DNA of 64,000 nucleotides, taken from contig WAID01000006.1 in assembly GCA_016584495.1 (NCBI GenBank), positions 3,224,001 through 3,288,000 of the forward strand. The letters are read 5' to 3'. Made by a program: the position numbers and the translations under genes. The notes under the pieces were generated by a model. The model searched no databases, was not told the origin of the DNA, and was given only the letters and a program-made list of their open reading frames with translations. This stretch comes from Celoporthe dispersa. Taxonomy: Eukaryota; Ascomycota; Sordariomycetes; Diaporthales; Cryphonectriaceae. Position 1 is the first letter of the stretch, and the number at the start of each line of letters is the position of its first letter. Below are positions 36,058 to 47,248 of the stretch, one piece after another.

Positions 36058-37661
36058 CTAAGCAGCCTCCCGTGACAGCGAGCGGCTGAGGCCAGCTTCA
36101 GCCCACCACTCGTCCGGGATGTCCTCGCGCCGCGCAGGGTGCGCACGATGCGCTGCATCGATTCCACATCACCCGGGATCTCAAGATCGTCCTCGTCACG
36201 CTGCGATTGCGGGTGCGCGACCACATCTGCGTACGACCGCCCAAAGCGCCGCAGCGTATTCTCGCGCGACTCGTCTTCTTCATCCCCTTCTGTGTCCGTG
36301 TTGTCACCACCGGACTCGCAAGGGTGATCCGGGTCAAAGACTGTCACCGCTGCCAAGGTCAGCGGCGCGTGGTCAAGATATGGATCGCTGAGGCCGGACG
36401 AGTCCTGTGTTGTCGCAGCCGTCGCCGACGACAGGGGTGCAGTGGACGCGAAGGACGTTCCGACGCTGGGCGTCTGGGGATCCGGGGTGATGGAGCTGAG
36501 CAGCGTATCCCAGACCCCGTCGTCTTCTGGACTAAGGCTCCTGTCACGGTCGCCTAGTCCGTCCACGGTTGACTGCTGTTGCTGCTGCTGCTGCTGGGAT
36601 GAATTAGTAGCAGCAGGTGCTGGACGTGGAGCACGGCTGGGCCTAGATCGCCTCGGGCCAGGGGAGACGTCTGTCTGGTCCGCGTGACTCGGCGGACGCA
36701 CCCCGGCCGGGTTGATGGCCTTCGCTAGCCCCAGCACTGCCTTCGGGCTGTCGCGATGACGACGACCAAAGAGCCCTGGGTACGATGAATGGCGACCCCT
36801 AAGACGGCGCAGTTAGCATGGATGCAAGATTAGAACGTCGAAGGCGTCGTGACGAACGGCCGCTAATGCACATTGGCGAAGCCGGAGGGCATCGTGCGTG
36901 CTTCCTCGGCGGACAGATCAAAGTGTGGACAGGTTCGGGAGACCAGATTTTCATCGGACCCGGCCTTGAATGGAATCGCTTACTTGTCCGAGCGCGGTGC
37001 TTGGGGCGTGCCAGTAAGTATTATATGGATCTGGCTGGAGGAGGGCAATCCCTCGCTCCCCTGGCGTGACCTCATCTGTGATCTGCGAGGGACGGCCGCT
37101 TGTAGCCGCGTGCAACATGGCCATGTGCTCGCCGTAAAACCTGGCCGTGTCCTGGCTCATACCACGGCGGACGACCTCGCGCAAGACAGCATCATCTTGC
37201 GCATCCTGCGGATTAGAGGGAGGGGTGGGAGCGAAGCTATCCCGCTCGGGCTGGTAATATGACGGGTCGGCGAGGATAGCAGCCCGGCGGAGTGCAGCCC
37301 TCTGGGCGGCGTTTGGGTCCTCGGGCGCGAAGTCGTACCACCAGGAGGGAAAGGACGGCGGGTCAGCAGCGGGAGTAGCGCTGCGGGCAGTGCGCTGCTG
37401 GTGGTGATGGTGGTGGTGGTGATGGTATGCATGGAAGCGTGCGGCAGGCGTGTGGGAGTGTTCGGCACCAGTGAAATAGCGACGGCTTCGACGTATGGTG
37501 GAGCGGGCGCGGGTGGGTGGATCTTTGGGGACCTTGGGTTTGATGTCGGACTCGACGGGGGCGCGGTACAGGCTGGAGAGGCGAGCAGTGTCAACATAGT
37601 TTGCGCGCAGAGCAATGAATGAAGTATGAACAGAGATCTGTAAGGGTGACAAGGGGCGCAT
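36058..37661 (-). CDS. Conserved fungal hypothetical protein with two apparent frame breaks
   Basis: Two exons, 37661-36984 and about 36798-36058 (about 472 aa after allowing for two single-base discrepancies). Exon 1 holds a His-rich run (HHHHHHHH), a segment PSWWYDFAPEDPNAAQRAAL and a following helix-rich part. Exon 2 holds HRDSPKAVLGLAKAINPAG, a Gln8 tract, and SPEDDGVWDTLLSSITPDPQ, which I recall as a recurring motif in uncharacterised Pezizomycotina proteins. It ends in a short Trp-Trp segment (PDEWWAEAGLSRSLSREAA). The donor GTAAGC and branch GCTAAC...TTAG are good. However, exon 2 fits only if one G of the GGGG at the acceptor (36796-36799) is extra, and the natural C-terminus needs one more base near 36126-36136. 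The start is uncertain. No enzymatic motif is visible. Confidence 0.65.
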
Positions 37662-38854
37662 GCGATCGTCGCGATGCGGGGGTGGGCCAGCAGTGATGAT
37701 GATCGCAGGGAGATGAATCGCGTGGCAAGTCGATGCTGGGCTGACACGAGAGGCGCGCGAGAGAAGGGTGGCCAGGGCGCGCAGTGATTGGCTGGTGGCT
37801 GGTTGATGGTTGCTGGCTGCTGGCCCCGATGCCACAGGCCCGAGATGATGATGATGACGACAAGAACAAGGCTGTCGGAAGAGGGGATAGAGACTTACGG
37901 CAGACCCATGATGACAGCACAGTGTAGTGTCGCGGTCGAACGCGGTAACGAAGGGGGAAAGCGTCGGGGGGGAAAAAACAAGCGGAAATACCCAACCTTG
38001 ACAGGGCACAAGCAAGGCCAAGGAAGAAGACGGAGACAAGACAGCAACAAGAGAAGGAAAAAAAAAGAGCAAGACAAGGCAACGCAGCGCAGCGAGTAAG
38101 ATGACAATGATTTCAATAAAGAACACTGTGCAGATGCGGCTGCTGGTCACCTTGTGATGAGGGATGCGCCGGCGATGAAATTGACTGCGCGGCCGAGGAC
38201 GAAGGATGGAGAGGAGAGGGTTGGGATGGAGAAAATAGAGAGGGTTGAAGGGAATGTGAAAGGGGGGTGGGAACTAAGTTGGCGGGCGAGGGGAGATGTG
38301 GGAAGAAAACGGCACATCCTAGCTTGTTTTTTATTTCCGTACCCGGATCGCTTGCGGCGCCGCAATATTGCTAGCAGATACTTTACAGTCGCGTATAGCG
38401 TGGCGGAAGACCTAGGTACTCAGCATCATTAGCACTGCCGCCGCCTCTTCAAGCCTCACCAGCGCCAGGCCTGACCAAGCACCCCCTGCGATCCTGTGCA
38501 GCGATTCTCAGCCACTAGAACCACCGCCTATCACACCAGCAGAAGCAACAGTCCAGGGCTGTCCAGGCAACCTCCCAACCTCCTACCAGTCTCGTCACTC
38601 ATCCTCCTCAACACCAGCATGTTTTGAAGTCGTCAAGAGCATGACTCACATGTGTCGTGTTTCACCGTGACAATCCCCGCGACTGGATGTTGCCCCAGTC
38701 TGATCGAGCGCGGCCTCTACCGAGCATCCATTGTATCAGTGGGGAAATTTTTTCTGCGCGAGGCTGTGGCTGCAGACTCTCTCTGCGGCAACGATCGCAG
38801 CTTGCGTGGTAGTACTCTGTGTGCAGGAGGAGCGACAGGAGCGCCACGGCCACC
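37662..38854. other. Shared upstream region of two divergent genes
   Basis: There are 1.2 kb between the minus-strand hypothetical and the plus-strand dihydrofolate synthase. No separate gene is supported. A minus-strand ATG with a GTAAGT donor around 37900-37915 might belong to a 5' leader exon of the hypothetical gene. Confidence 0.5.
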
Positions 38855-40069
38855 ATGATCGAGCTGGGTCTCTCCCGCATTACCCGCCTCCTCCAGCACA
38901 CCCCTCAGACCTGGAAGGCCATCCACGTCGCCGGCACCAATGGGAAAGGCTCGACATGTGCGTACCTCTCTGCCTTGATACACGCCGCCGGAAGGTCGTG
39001 TGGGCGGTTCAACTCGCCTCACTTCATCGACCGGTGGGACTGTATCACCATCAACGAGAAGCCCGTGTCGGAGAAGCTCTTCCTCGACGCAGAAAGACTG
39101 GTCAAGGAGAGAGACGAGAAGGAGCAGATCGGAGCTTCCGAGTTCGAGCTGCTCACCGCCACAGCCTTCGAGATCCTGAACCGCGCAGAAGTGGAATACG
39201 GCGTCATCGAGGTCGGGATGGGCGGTGCTCTGGATGCCACCAATGCCCTGAAGCACAAGGCGGTCACTGTCATTACCAAGGTCGGCCTGGACCACCAGTC
39301 CATCCTAGGCAATACCATTGAGGAGATCGCTGTCCAGAAGGCCGGGATCATGCGGGGAGAGGTCCCCTGTGTCGTGGACGAGAGCAACCAGCCCTCTGTG
39401 CTGCGTGCCATCAAGGAGCATGCGAAGGCCACAGGGGCGCGCGTCATCCACGCGTCTCCATCAACAGCCGAGGCGGCGCTGCTTGCCTCGGAGGGTTTCG
39501 AGCCCCATCAAGCCCAGAATCTCGTGAGTGCCCTGCAAGCTTTCCACCTGGCCTGTCCCGAGGAGCTATCTACCTCGCTGGGAGGGATCCTCCCCACCGC
39601 CAAGCGAGCCCATATCCCAGGGCGGCTTCAGAGGTTCGACAGGGATGGGACCAAGATGCTCCTCGATGGTGCGCACAATGTACAGTCAGCAGAGGTACTG
39701 GCACACTACGTAAACCGGCAGATGCGCACCGATGGACGACAGCCTGTGACCTGGGTCCTCGCGGCCTCTGAGGGAAAAGATATCAGTGGAATACTAGAGG
39801 TCCTGATCAGGCCGAATGATCTCGTCACGGCCGTGCGGTTTGGACTGGTCGATGGCATGCCGTGGGTGAGGCCGCAAGACCCAAAGGATATTCTGAGTGT
39901 CGCGGAAAAATGCGGCGCCACGACGTTCGAGAGTGAAGATACCCAAGAGGATATAGGAAATGTAGTGCTGGAGGTAGCGCCTAGCAGAGGGCAGCCTGTG
40001 GTGGTAGCTGGGAGCTTGTATGTAGTCTCTGACCTGTTGCGGTACATGCGCAGCAAGAGCATATCTTGA
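38855..40069 (+). CDS. FOL3: Dihydrofolate synthase / folylpolyglutamate synthase family
   Basis: Intronless, 404 aa, with the start ATG in a GCCACC context. Conserved features of the Mur-ligase-like folate ligases are present: P-loop HVAGTNGKGST (about residues 24-34), the SPHFIDRWDCITIN segment, EVGMGGALDATN, and LDHQSILGNTIEEIAVQKAGI (split here as two motifs, DHQSILG and QKAGI). A C-terminal domain contains LLDGAHN. It ligates L-glutamate to dihydropteroate, or to folates, using ATP. The length of about 400 residues and the FOL3-like N-terminus (the short MIELGLSRI lead, without a mitochondrial extension) favour the cytosolic dihydrofolate synthase over the longer mitochondrial FPGS. The DUF218 gene starts 196 bp downstream on the same strand. 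Confidence 0.92.
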   Translation: MIELGLSRITRLLQHTPQTWKAIHVAGTNGKGSTCAYLSALIHAAGRSCGRFNSPHFIDRWDCITINEKPVSEKLFLDAERLVKERDEKEQIGASEFELLTATAFEILNRAEVEYGVIEVGMGGALDATNALKHKAVTVITKVGLDHQSILGNTIEEIAVQKAGIMRGEVPCVVDESNQPSVLRAIKEHAKATGARVIHASPSTAEAALLASEGFEPHQAQNLVSALQAFHLACPEELSTSLGGILPTAKRAHIPGRLQRFDRDGTKMLLDGAHNVQSAEVLAHYVNRQMRTDGRQPVTWVLAASEGKDISGILEVLIRPNDLVTAVRFGLVDGMPWVRPQDPKDILSVAEKCGATTFESEDTQEDIGNVVLEVAPSRGQPVVVAGSLYVVSDLLRYMRSKSIS

Positions 40070-40265
40070 GCCCTCTTCTCACAGACCGAAAGATTAAGAG
40101 AAATATAAATATATATATGCATATATCTTGCCCATATACGCCATTTTAACACCTCCCCTGTCACAAGGTGCGATCTGATTGGTCACATCTTCAGTATCTT
40201 TCTGCAAGCATTTCGCAGTCGCCAGTCTGCAGTTGACAACGACTCGTCGGCCTGGAACCAAGACC

Positions 40266-41098
40266 ATGGAGCCGCCAAACCACCTCATTATTGTCTGCTG
40301 CCATGCAATCTGGGCTGGCGGTCCTACCAAAGGCCAGGATGAGACTGAGTGGATCATCGAAAGCTGGAAAAAGGGCGAGACGCCTACGTACATGGAACAC
40401 ATCAAAGCTGGCCTCAAGGCGTTGCGTGAGGATGACCTATCTGTGTTGGCGTTTTCAGGGTGTGTGGACAACACCACTTAGGATGAGAAATCTAGCTTTA
40501 CTGACAGGTTCTTAGAGGTCCCACTGTCTCGAAAACACCCCTTTCAGAGGCTCGTAGCTACGCCAACCTCGCCGCCGCCAACTCCTACTGGGATCTCCTC
40601 CCAACCACACGCTCCTCGCCCGACTCCAACCTCCACCCACGCATCCTGGTAGAAGACGGCGCCCTAGACTCCTACCAAAACATCCTCTTCAGCCTCATCC
40701 ACTTCTGGCGCTCGTGCGGCAACCACACACGCTGGCCCACCCACCTCACCATCGTCAGCCACGCGTTCAAGCGGCGGCGTCTCGTTTCCGCACACTGTGC
40801 CGCGCTGGGGTTTCCGCTGGAGAGGGTGAGGTTCGTGGGGATCAACCCGCCCGGCGTGCCGGAGGTGGTGGAGAACGAGGAGCGGGCGGTGGAGGAGTGG
40901 CTTCGGGATCCACAGGGGCAGTCGGAGGAGCTGAAGGGTAAGAGGCGCAGGCGGAACCCGTGGGGGACGCGGCAGGTGTTGTTCTGGAATGAGGAGGAGA
41001 AGAGGAAGAGCGGGGTTGGAGCGAGGCTTGTGGATGGTGGAGAGGAGGAGGTCTTGGTTGACGGGGAGGTGAGGCCTTGGGGAATCCAGGAAGGATAG
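40266..41098 (+). CDS. DUF218 domain protein
   Basis: Two exons, 40266-40459 and 40516-41098 (258 aa). The intron starts at GTGTGT and ends at GTTCTTAG; using the nearer CAG would lose the conserved frame. The N-terminus HLIIVCCHAIWAGGPT, the LAFSGGPTVSKTPLSEARSY segment rejoined across the intron, a central LTIVSHAFKRRR strand and the late VRFVGINPPG match the DUF218 (YdcF-like) fold. Bacterial relatives bind nucleotide-like ligands or act in envelope metabolism. The fungal function is not established. The C-terminal quarter is Glu/Arg-rich. Its 3' end is 143 bp from the convergent hydrolase gene, so the transcripts probably overlap. Confidence 0.85.
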
Positions 41099-41241
41099 TA
41101 TCTGATGAGATGAGAACGAGAGGCATCCCTCCCTCCCTCCCTCTCTGCTCTGTGTCGACTCAACGTAGGAGACAGAGTTCTCTTTTGTCTGCACTCGGTT
41201 TCTGATTGAGGGTATATAGTGCAGCTCGCATCCCGAACATT

Positions 41242-42727
41242 TCAAATTTTAGATCCCACCGGCCCCGTCTCAGCACCGCTCACAACCTCACACACAAACC
41301 TCGCCGCGTCCATGACCATCTCGTCACTACACTCATGACCCCGTCCCGGATACACACGATTGTCCACGCCCAACCCCGAGTCCCTGTACCATGTCTGTGC
41401 CGCGTTCACGAAGAAGTTGGTAAACGGCTCTGAGCACCGCCAGGGGACCAGCTTGTCGTCCCCGCCCGTGCACAGCAGGAACTTCTTCCCCCTTCACGTG
41501 CCTGTCTAGCACCTTGCGCATCTGGGCCTGCTTCTCCTCCGGGAGGGGGACTCCACGACGACATCCTGGTGCCGAACACGATCCCCTTGGGATCGTACTG
41601 CGCACACTGCGCCACCAGGGCGGGTGGGAAGTCCTTGCTGCCGAGGAATCCGGTATCGTACGTAGGCAGTCTCGACAACCGCGCGCGGTCGGTCATGAGG
41701 AGCTGGTAGTCGGGACACCCGATAATGCTCACGCCCGCGGTGACCCTCGGCTCGGTGAATAGTGTCTGCCAGGTGGAGTGGCCGCCCAGCGACACGCCGA
41801 GGCACAAGTGCTGGTCGAAGTCGGGCTGCCGGGGCGCAGCTTCGAGGAAGAGGTACCCAGGCAGGGCGTCGATGAGGAGCCGGGTGTCGACGACCGTGCC
41901 GTTGACTACGCCAAACATGTCCTGAGCGTGGTGGGCGTTGCCTTCTCTCCAGGCTAGGTTGGCGAGGTGGTGAATCTCGCGGGAGCCGTGGTTGCGCTGG
42001 TCTGCTGCCTGGTCAGCGGGAAGAGAGTAGGAGGAGGAGGAGGAGGAAAGCATACCGAAAGCAACCGCCAGCAAGCCACGTGTGGACCCAGCAGGCCTGG
42101 TCCTGTTGTACTCGGCCACAATGCGCTTAGCCATAGGAGCCATGCGTGCCCGGTCGCCCAGCCGAGGGTTGTGAAGCCACAGCACCGAGACGTGCGTCAG
42201 TGACGAGGGGACCTCCTCTAGGCCATATACATCGACAAGAATACCGGTGATGGCGATGGTCTTGATCGAGACAGCGGGGGGTTCTGGCAGGCCGGCCATG
42301 GGGTTGGGAGTCTCGGCGGACGACATGGCTCGCAGCTGGTCCACCCCGATTCTGGCCTGGGTGGTGAGTCAGGGGCAACGTGGAGCTTGGAGGGGAACGA
42401 AAGAAAAAAGAAAGAAGGAAAGAAAAAAACAAAAACAAAAAAAGAATACAGAGCAGAGCTGGTGGTAACTCACGAGTGGCTTGATAGAAAGTCCAGGTAC
42501 GAATCCAGCTGGAAGTTTGTTGTGCTGGTGTTTGCTCGGTGGGCAGGTCTGAACCCCGACGGGTCAATCCCGACGACTGGGCCAGGATCTGGAGCCGGAG
42601 CCGGAGCCGATGCCGGTCTCGGCTCCGAGCCTAGACCATACGTCTCGTGGCGGAAGTTCAGCCTCTCTTCTTCAGACATCTTCTGTAAGTCCAGGAGTCG
42701 ACATGAAGGATACTCGGGAGGGGCCAT
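41242..42727 (-). CDS. Alpha/beta hydrolase with three apparent single-base frame breaks
   Basis: Exons: 42727-42474, 42351-42056 and 42001-41242 (about 436 aa in the restored frame). The start ATG sits in ACCATGG; ATGs at 42736 and 42754 are alternatives. An N-terminal disordered stretch with a Ala-Pro repeat precedes the hydrolase core: VLWLHNPRLGD, AVAFDQRNHGSRE (rebuilt across the second intron), nucleophile elbow GVSLGGHS, acid segment GGDDKLVPW and the catalytic His in GRGHECSDEM. It is probably a dienelactone-hydrolase-like or esterase-type enzyme; the substrate is unknown. The last exon needs one base more at 41565-41566, one more in G5 41545-41549 and one fewer in C5 41488-41492. Net length then closes exactly at TGA 41244-41242. 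Either the consensus is faulty here or the gene is decaying. Confidence 0.78.
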
Positions 42728-43868
42728 GGTATGCATTAAAATAATAGACTCCATAAGTTAGAGATAAGGTGAGGTGTGCTCCGCGTGAGCCGGGCAGAAG
42801 ATGGTACGTATGCGTCTCTCTCTTTCTCCCTCGCGTCCTCGATCTTGGTCAGACGGACGAGCCAGTTGAACCATCCATCTTCTCTTTGCCCCCTTGTGCC
42901 GTTTCAAGCACCTCAACTATATACAAATAGATATGTGCCCAATCATCAGACAAAAGCCGGGCCGGCTGATTTATTTTTTTCTTTCGGAAACGAATCAGAG
43001 GACCTCGCAAGGCATGTACTATAGCATCATAGTGCAGGTTCCGCAGGACGCCCCTTAAGGAGTAGGCGCGCGCCCTCGGGATATCCACCCAACTCGCCTC
43101 CAAACCGCCCCCCCTCACTCCTCCCTTCCATTCCTTCCCCTGATCTACGCGCGAGTAAACTTACTTGGGCAAAATATACGTCACAAGCGTATGAACTCTG
43201 TTGCCAAACTCTACTTCAACATCATCTCTCTTGGCCCTCCCCCCCCCCCTCTTGGCTCTCTCTTAGCTGTCTTGGCTACTGGACTGACAGGCTATGTTTT
43301 TTGTTCTTCTTCTCCCCCCAAAGAAATTCACTGGCGCGGTGCCTCGGGTCCCGGCAAGGTCACACTACAAGTAGATGAGACCTGTCATCTCCGACAGTTT
43401 TGGGGTTCTCGACGACGTCTATACGGAAACCCACGTCTCGAACCTTGACCAAAGGAGTCTGTTTGATCATTTCCACTCTAATTGCGTTCATGCGTGCATG
43501 CTCTCTTCTCTCTTCACCCTCTCCCTCCCTTGCTCCCTGATGATACGTCATGCTGAATCAGAAGCCACAGTCCCCATAGAGTTGTATAAGCCCACAAGAG
43601 TAGTGGAGCGGTCTGGCAGGAGGAAGTGGATGGCTGCGTAGACAAGCATCGTACTCGTTCCGCCCGCGCGACCGCCTGAGTCGCGCAGCCAACCAACCCA
43701 TGGAGCAAGACTTTTTTTTTTTCTCAAGAAAGGCCCATCGCAGGGCTGGCGCCAACGGGCTCTCGAGTCGGTCACCGAACCAAATCACGCACCAGCCTGA
43801 CGGAAAGAAATGGATTGGCATTATGAGCTACCTGTCGAACAATATCTTCAACAAGCGCCTTTACAGGC
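42728..43868. other. Intergenic region, no gene seen
   Basis: The upstream region of the hydrolase (minus) and left flank of the tRNA gene. There are short frames only, C10 and T11 runs, and no supported gene. Confidence 0.6.
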
Positions 43869-43961
43869 GCCCGGCTAGCTCAATCGGTAGAGCGTGAGAC
43901 TCTTAACGGAGTTTCCGATTCTGAAATCTCAAGGTTGTGGGTTCGACCCCCACGTCGGGCT
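43869..43961 (+). tRNA. tRNA-Lys(CUU) with a 20-nt intron
   Basis: The cloverleaf folds from the sequence. The acceptor is GCCCGGC paired with GTCGGGC (one G-U), and the D arm is GCTC...GAGC. The anticodon stem is TGAGA with TCTCA, and the loop carries CTT at 43902-43904. The T arm is GTGGG-TTCGACC-CCCAC. An insertion at about 43906-43925, one base 3' of the anticodon, fits a canonical nuclear tRNA intron removed by the splicing endonuclease. The mature length would be 73 nt. A run of T residues begins 26 bp downstream and can end Pol III transcription. Confidence 0.95.
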
Positions 43962-43986
43962 CAATTCCCGTCGATACTTCGATTAA

Positions 43987-43996
43987 TTTTTTTTTT
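43987..43996 (+). terminator. Pol III T-run terminator behind tRNA-Lys
   Basis: An uninterrupted T tract of about ten residues lies downstream of the tRNA 3' end, as expected for RNA polymerase III termination. Confidence 0.7.
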
Positions 43997-45381
43997 AAAA
44001 ATTCTTTTCTCTTCAATATGCTTCAAGTAAACAACAATTTGTTTATCCTCGTTGATAATCTCCTCTGTCTGTCTAATGCTTTTTTTCCCTCTTGAGTTCC
44101 TTTTGTCATAGTTATGATGGTGTTTGAAGCAGTCTGTTTTGGCTGGATATAATCTGTAGAGGCGCTCGTTCATAGCTGCTCTTCCTTCACGCCCAGCTCA
44201 ACTCTTGTCCATGTTCCTTCTTCTTTCTTCTCCTCTCTCCCTCCTATTTCTAACCTCCACATTAGGCAAAGAGGGGCATTCCTCGGCTACATTGAGCACT
44301 GCCCGACTCCTACGTATCTCACCGATGCCAAATCTCTGGTCTTTTTTTCTTTTTCTTTCTCTTTTTTTTCCTGTTTGCTTGCAGGCTTCGTAGAGTCATA
44401 AGCGGCCCAGCGGGCTGCCCAGCGGGCTGATTTCAAATCTAGAAATATCACATCACTAAGCCAAGGCGGATTGGAATGAGGCGAGACCATCGTGACAGCA
44501 CGAGGTGTAAAAAACGAGCGAGTGGGAACCGCAAGGCGATGCAGTAAGAAGTGCAGCAGTTGTCGGCTGATTTATATCCTGCACCTGATCGACGCCTGGC
44601 CTCAAGAGGCAGTGCGCAATTCGCAAGACAATCTTCACGTTATACTTAGGTACCAGGTACTTCTCGCACACAAGTTGGAGGGGGCTAATTGATCCAATTC
44701 AGGCGTCCAGATCCTACCCAAAGAATGGAGACATCTATGTGACCCAAAAATGACCGACCAGCCGAGCTTCTGCTTCCTTCAGAACCTCCTCTTTTATTCC
44801 ACTACCATACATGTAAAGGGTAGGTAGGTATATAGATAGATAAGCCACAAACGAACGTAACGCCCACGAGAAAAGGCCAAGTGCGATAGCGCAGGAGCAT
44901 TGTCGCCAGCCAGTTCCCGTGTCAGACGATAACGCCGTCTCAGCGATGGCGTAGGAGCACTGTCGCTGTCGAAGTGGCGAGGACGGGCCGGCATACGGCC
45001 GTCAAGTTTAGAACCTTCGCGCAGACAGCGTAATCCGAACACGGATGGGGTATCACTGAAAAAAGCAAGTCAAGAACGCCGAGAACAAAAAAAAAAAAGA
45101 AGTAATCCAAGACATCAACAACCCAGCATCTCGTGATCGCAAGCGCGGACGAAAGTATATGAACCAGCAAGTCCTTTGCTTGGTAACTAGAGAAGCGAGG
45201 CCTTGACGTAAGTAGAAAGGTAGGTTTGAGTGTACGTGTCGTGAGACCGGAAGGGGGGTCCGCGGCGTTGAGGGGACCGACTTGTCGTTGTTGAAAATCG
45301 GCATCTATCCGTGGCTCTAAGATCACCGCTTCTCAAGAGACCTCGGATGTTGTTGGCGTGAACAGGGGGAGCTTGAGAGCT
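43997..45381. other. Intergenic region, no gene seen
   Basis: The 3' side of the MFS permease gene and the tRNA flank. T-rich and CT-rich stretches occur; no coding frame is supported. Confidence 0.6.
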
Positions 45382-47248
45382 CTAGGACCTCCGGCCCCAT
45401 CGTACCTTGCCAAAGCCGCGCTGCTGGAGCTCACGGCGCGCAGCCCCATCTTGGAAGTCGTCCACCGAGTCCACGGCGGAGCTACCGCTGCTCGCGATCT
45501 TGTGGCTGGGCTTGTTGCCAAAGGTGCGCAGCAGGAGCCACATGGCGAAGCTGCTGACGATGCTGACGCACAAGATCCCGATCATGACAAAGTTGCTCTT
45601 GCGGTACTTGTGCGGCCCGCTCGCCGCGTCAGCAGGCCAGCCGGTGTACAGGGCGTACGTGGTCGTGATACTGCCGAGATTGCCTAGCCCGGAGACGAGC
45701 GCCGCGGCGGCGGCCACTCCGACCTCGCCGTGGCGCCGCTGAAAGATCTCGTTGGTCCAGGTCATGCAGATGGGCACCGTGGGGCCGAGGCCGAACCCGA
45801 CCATCAGGAGGCCGCCGTAGCGGGCCCACGAGTTGCCCAGCGCGAAGGTGACGGTGAGCAGGCCTGCGATCTGCAGAAGGACAGCGCAGGAGAAGAAGAT
45901 CGGGCGCAGGCGGTGGAAACGGTCCGAGATGGGCGTGACGATGAGGATGGCGCAGAAGTCCATCTGGAGAAGGGTGGTAGTAACAATGGTCAGCTAGCCC
46001 GTCACTACTCTTTGATGACAGGGGAAAGGGATGAAAAAGAGAAGAGGAAACGAAGAAAAAAGGCGGAGCGGCGCCATGACTTACGATCCAGATGGGCGCG
46101 AATAATAGGCTGATCTCAATGTCGCTATACTCTGGGTTGATGGCGGCAATGATGACGTTTCCGTAGAGCTGAGTTCCGATGCCCACGCCCACGACGCCAA
46201 AGTACATCAACACCAGCGGCCAGAGGCGCCAGTCGATCAGGACGTGGCCCAGGTCCTTCCAGGTCCATGGCCGAGGGTGGTAGACCCTCTTGAGGTCCTG
46301 GTAGTGCACGAGAGCATCCTCACCCCGGAGGGCCTCAGGCGGCGCTGGGAGGAACCGCATCAGGCCCTTTCTGACGCGCCTCTCTCCAGGCGGGAGGGGC
46401 CGGTCGGGGAGCCACCAGAGGAGCACGATACCGAGGCACACCGCCAGCGCGCCGTAGACGATGAACATCCACCGGAAGCCGACGAGCCCACAGACGCCGT
46501 CCATCTTCTGGAAGCCGGCCGACACGAGTCCCACGACGGCAGCAGAAATCTGCGCCGCGCTGAAGTACATGCCGATCCGCTTGCCCGTCCTCGAGGGCGG
46601 GTAGAACAGGGTCAGGTAGTACGACATGCCGGGCCACATGCCTGCGATGACGACGCCCAGCAGAAAGCGCAGGAGCTTGACGCTCCAGGCGGCCTTGACG
46701 GCGGCGAAGCACATGCCTATGATGCCAACGGCGAGGACGATGCGGGCCATCCAGACACGGGGGCTGAGGCGGCTCATGATGAGGTTGGACGGGCAGTCAA
46801 AGATGACGTACGAGACGTAGAAGAGCGCCAGGGCGGTCGAGACGTCCTTGGAGGTGAGGTGCAGGACCTGCTCCAGGTCGTGGCCCTGCGTGGCGTTCAT
46901 GGTCTGGGCCAGGCCGATGTTGGAGCGGATTGCCGAGCAGAGGAAGTACAGGACCCAGAACGCTGCCTCGTCTCGTCAGTCTTGTTGCCCACCATGGCTT
47001 CTCTTCTCTTCTCCTCTCAGCACCAGCCAGGGAGGGGCAACTCGGGGTGTCGAACCTGGGATGATGCGGAGGTCCAGCTTCCTGTAGACTGCCTCTACCC
47101 TCTCCACCGGGTAGTCTTCCTCGGCAGAGGAGTTGGCGGCCTCTCGCTGCTGCTGCTGCTGCTGCTGCTGCTCTGGGTCATTGCTGGTGGTCTCAGCGAG
47201 GTATTTGTTGTCGCCCCTCGCTGGGTGGCCTGTGACTCCCTCTGCCAT
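45382..47248 (-). CDS. MFS permease, Dal5-like anion:cation symporter family
   Basis: Exons: 47248-47056, 46962-46085 and 45963-45382 (550 aa); all junctions keep frame. The N-terminal cytosolic tail contains a Gln8 tract (a CTG/CAG repeat at about 47148-47171) and then DYPVERVEAVYRKLDLRIIP, the usual lead into TM1 of the ACS family. About twelve transmembrane segments follow. The loop between TM2 and TM3 has the NLIMSRLSPRVWMAR motif, typical of allantoate/nicotinate-type permeases, and the central cytosolic loop is charged and basic. Substrates of this family are organic anions such as allantoate, ureidosuccinate, nicotinate and biotin precursors; which one applies here cannot be read from the sequence. 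Intron 1 has a weak GTTCGA donor but restores AFWVLYFLCSAIRSNIG. Confidence 0.88.

Noticed and set aside
42447..42473. A frame mismatch at the first intron of the alpha/beta hydrolase
   Set aside because: Using the acceptor one CAG further downstream (exon 2 from 42351) restores the frame, so no indel is needed there.
47030..47070. A tRNA B-box-like GGTTCGACACC on the minus strand
   Set aside because: No acceptor, D or anticodon stems can be folded around it. It is the start of intron 1 of the MFS gene.
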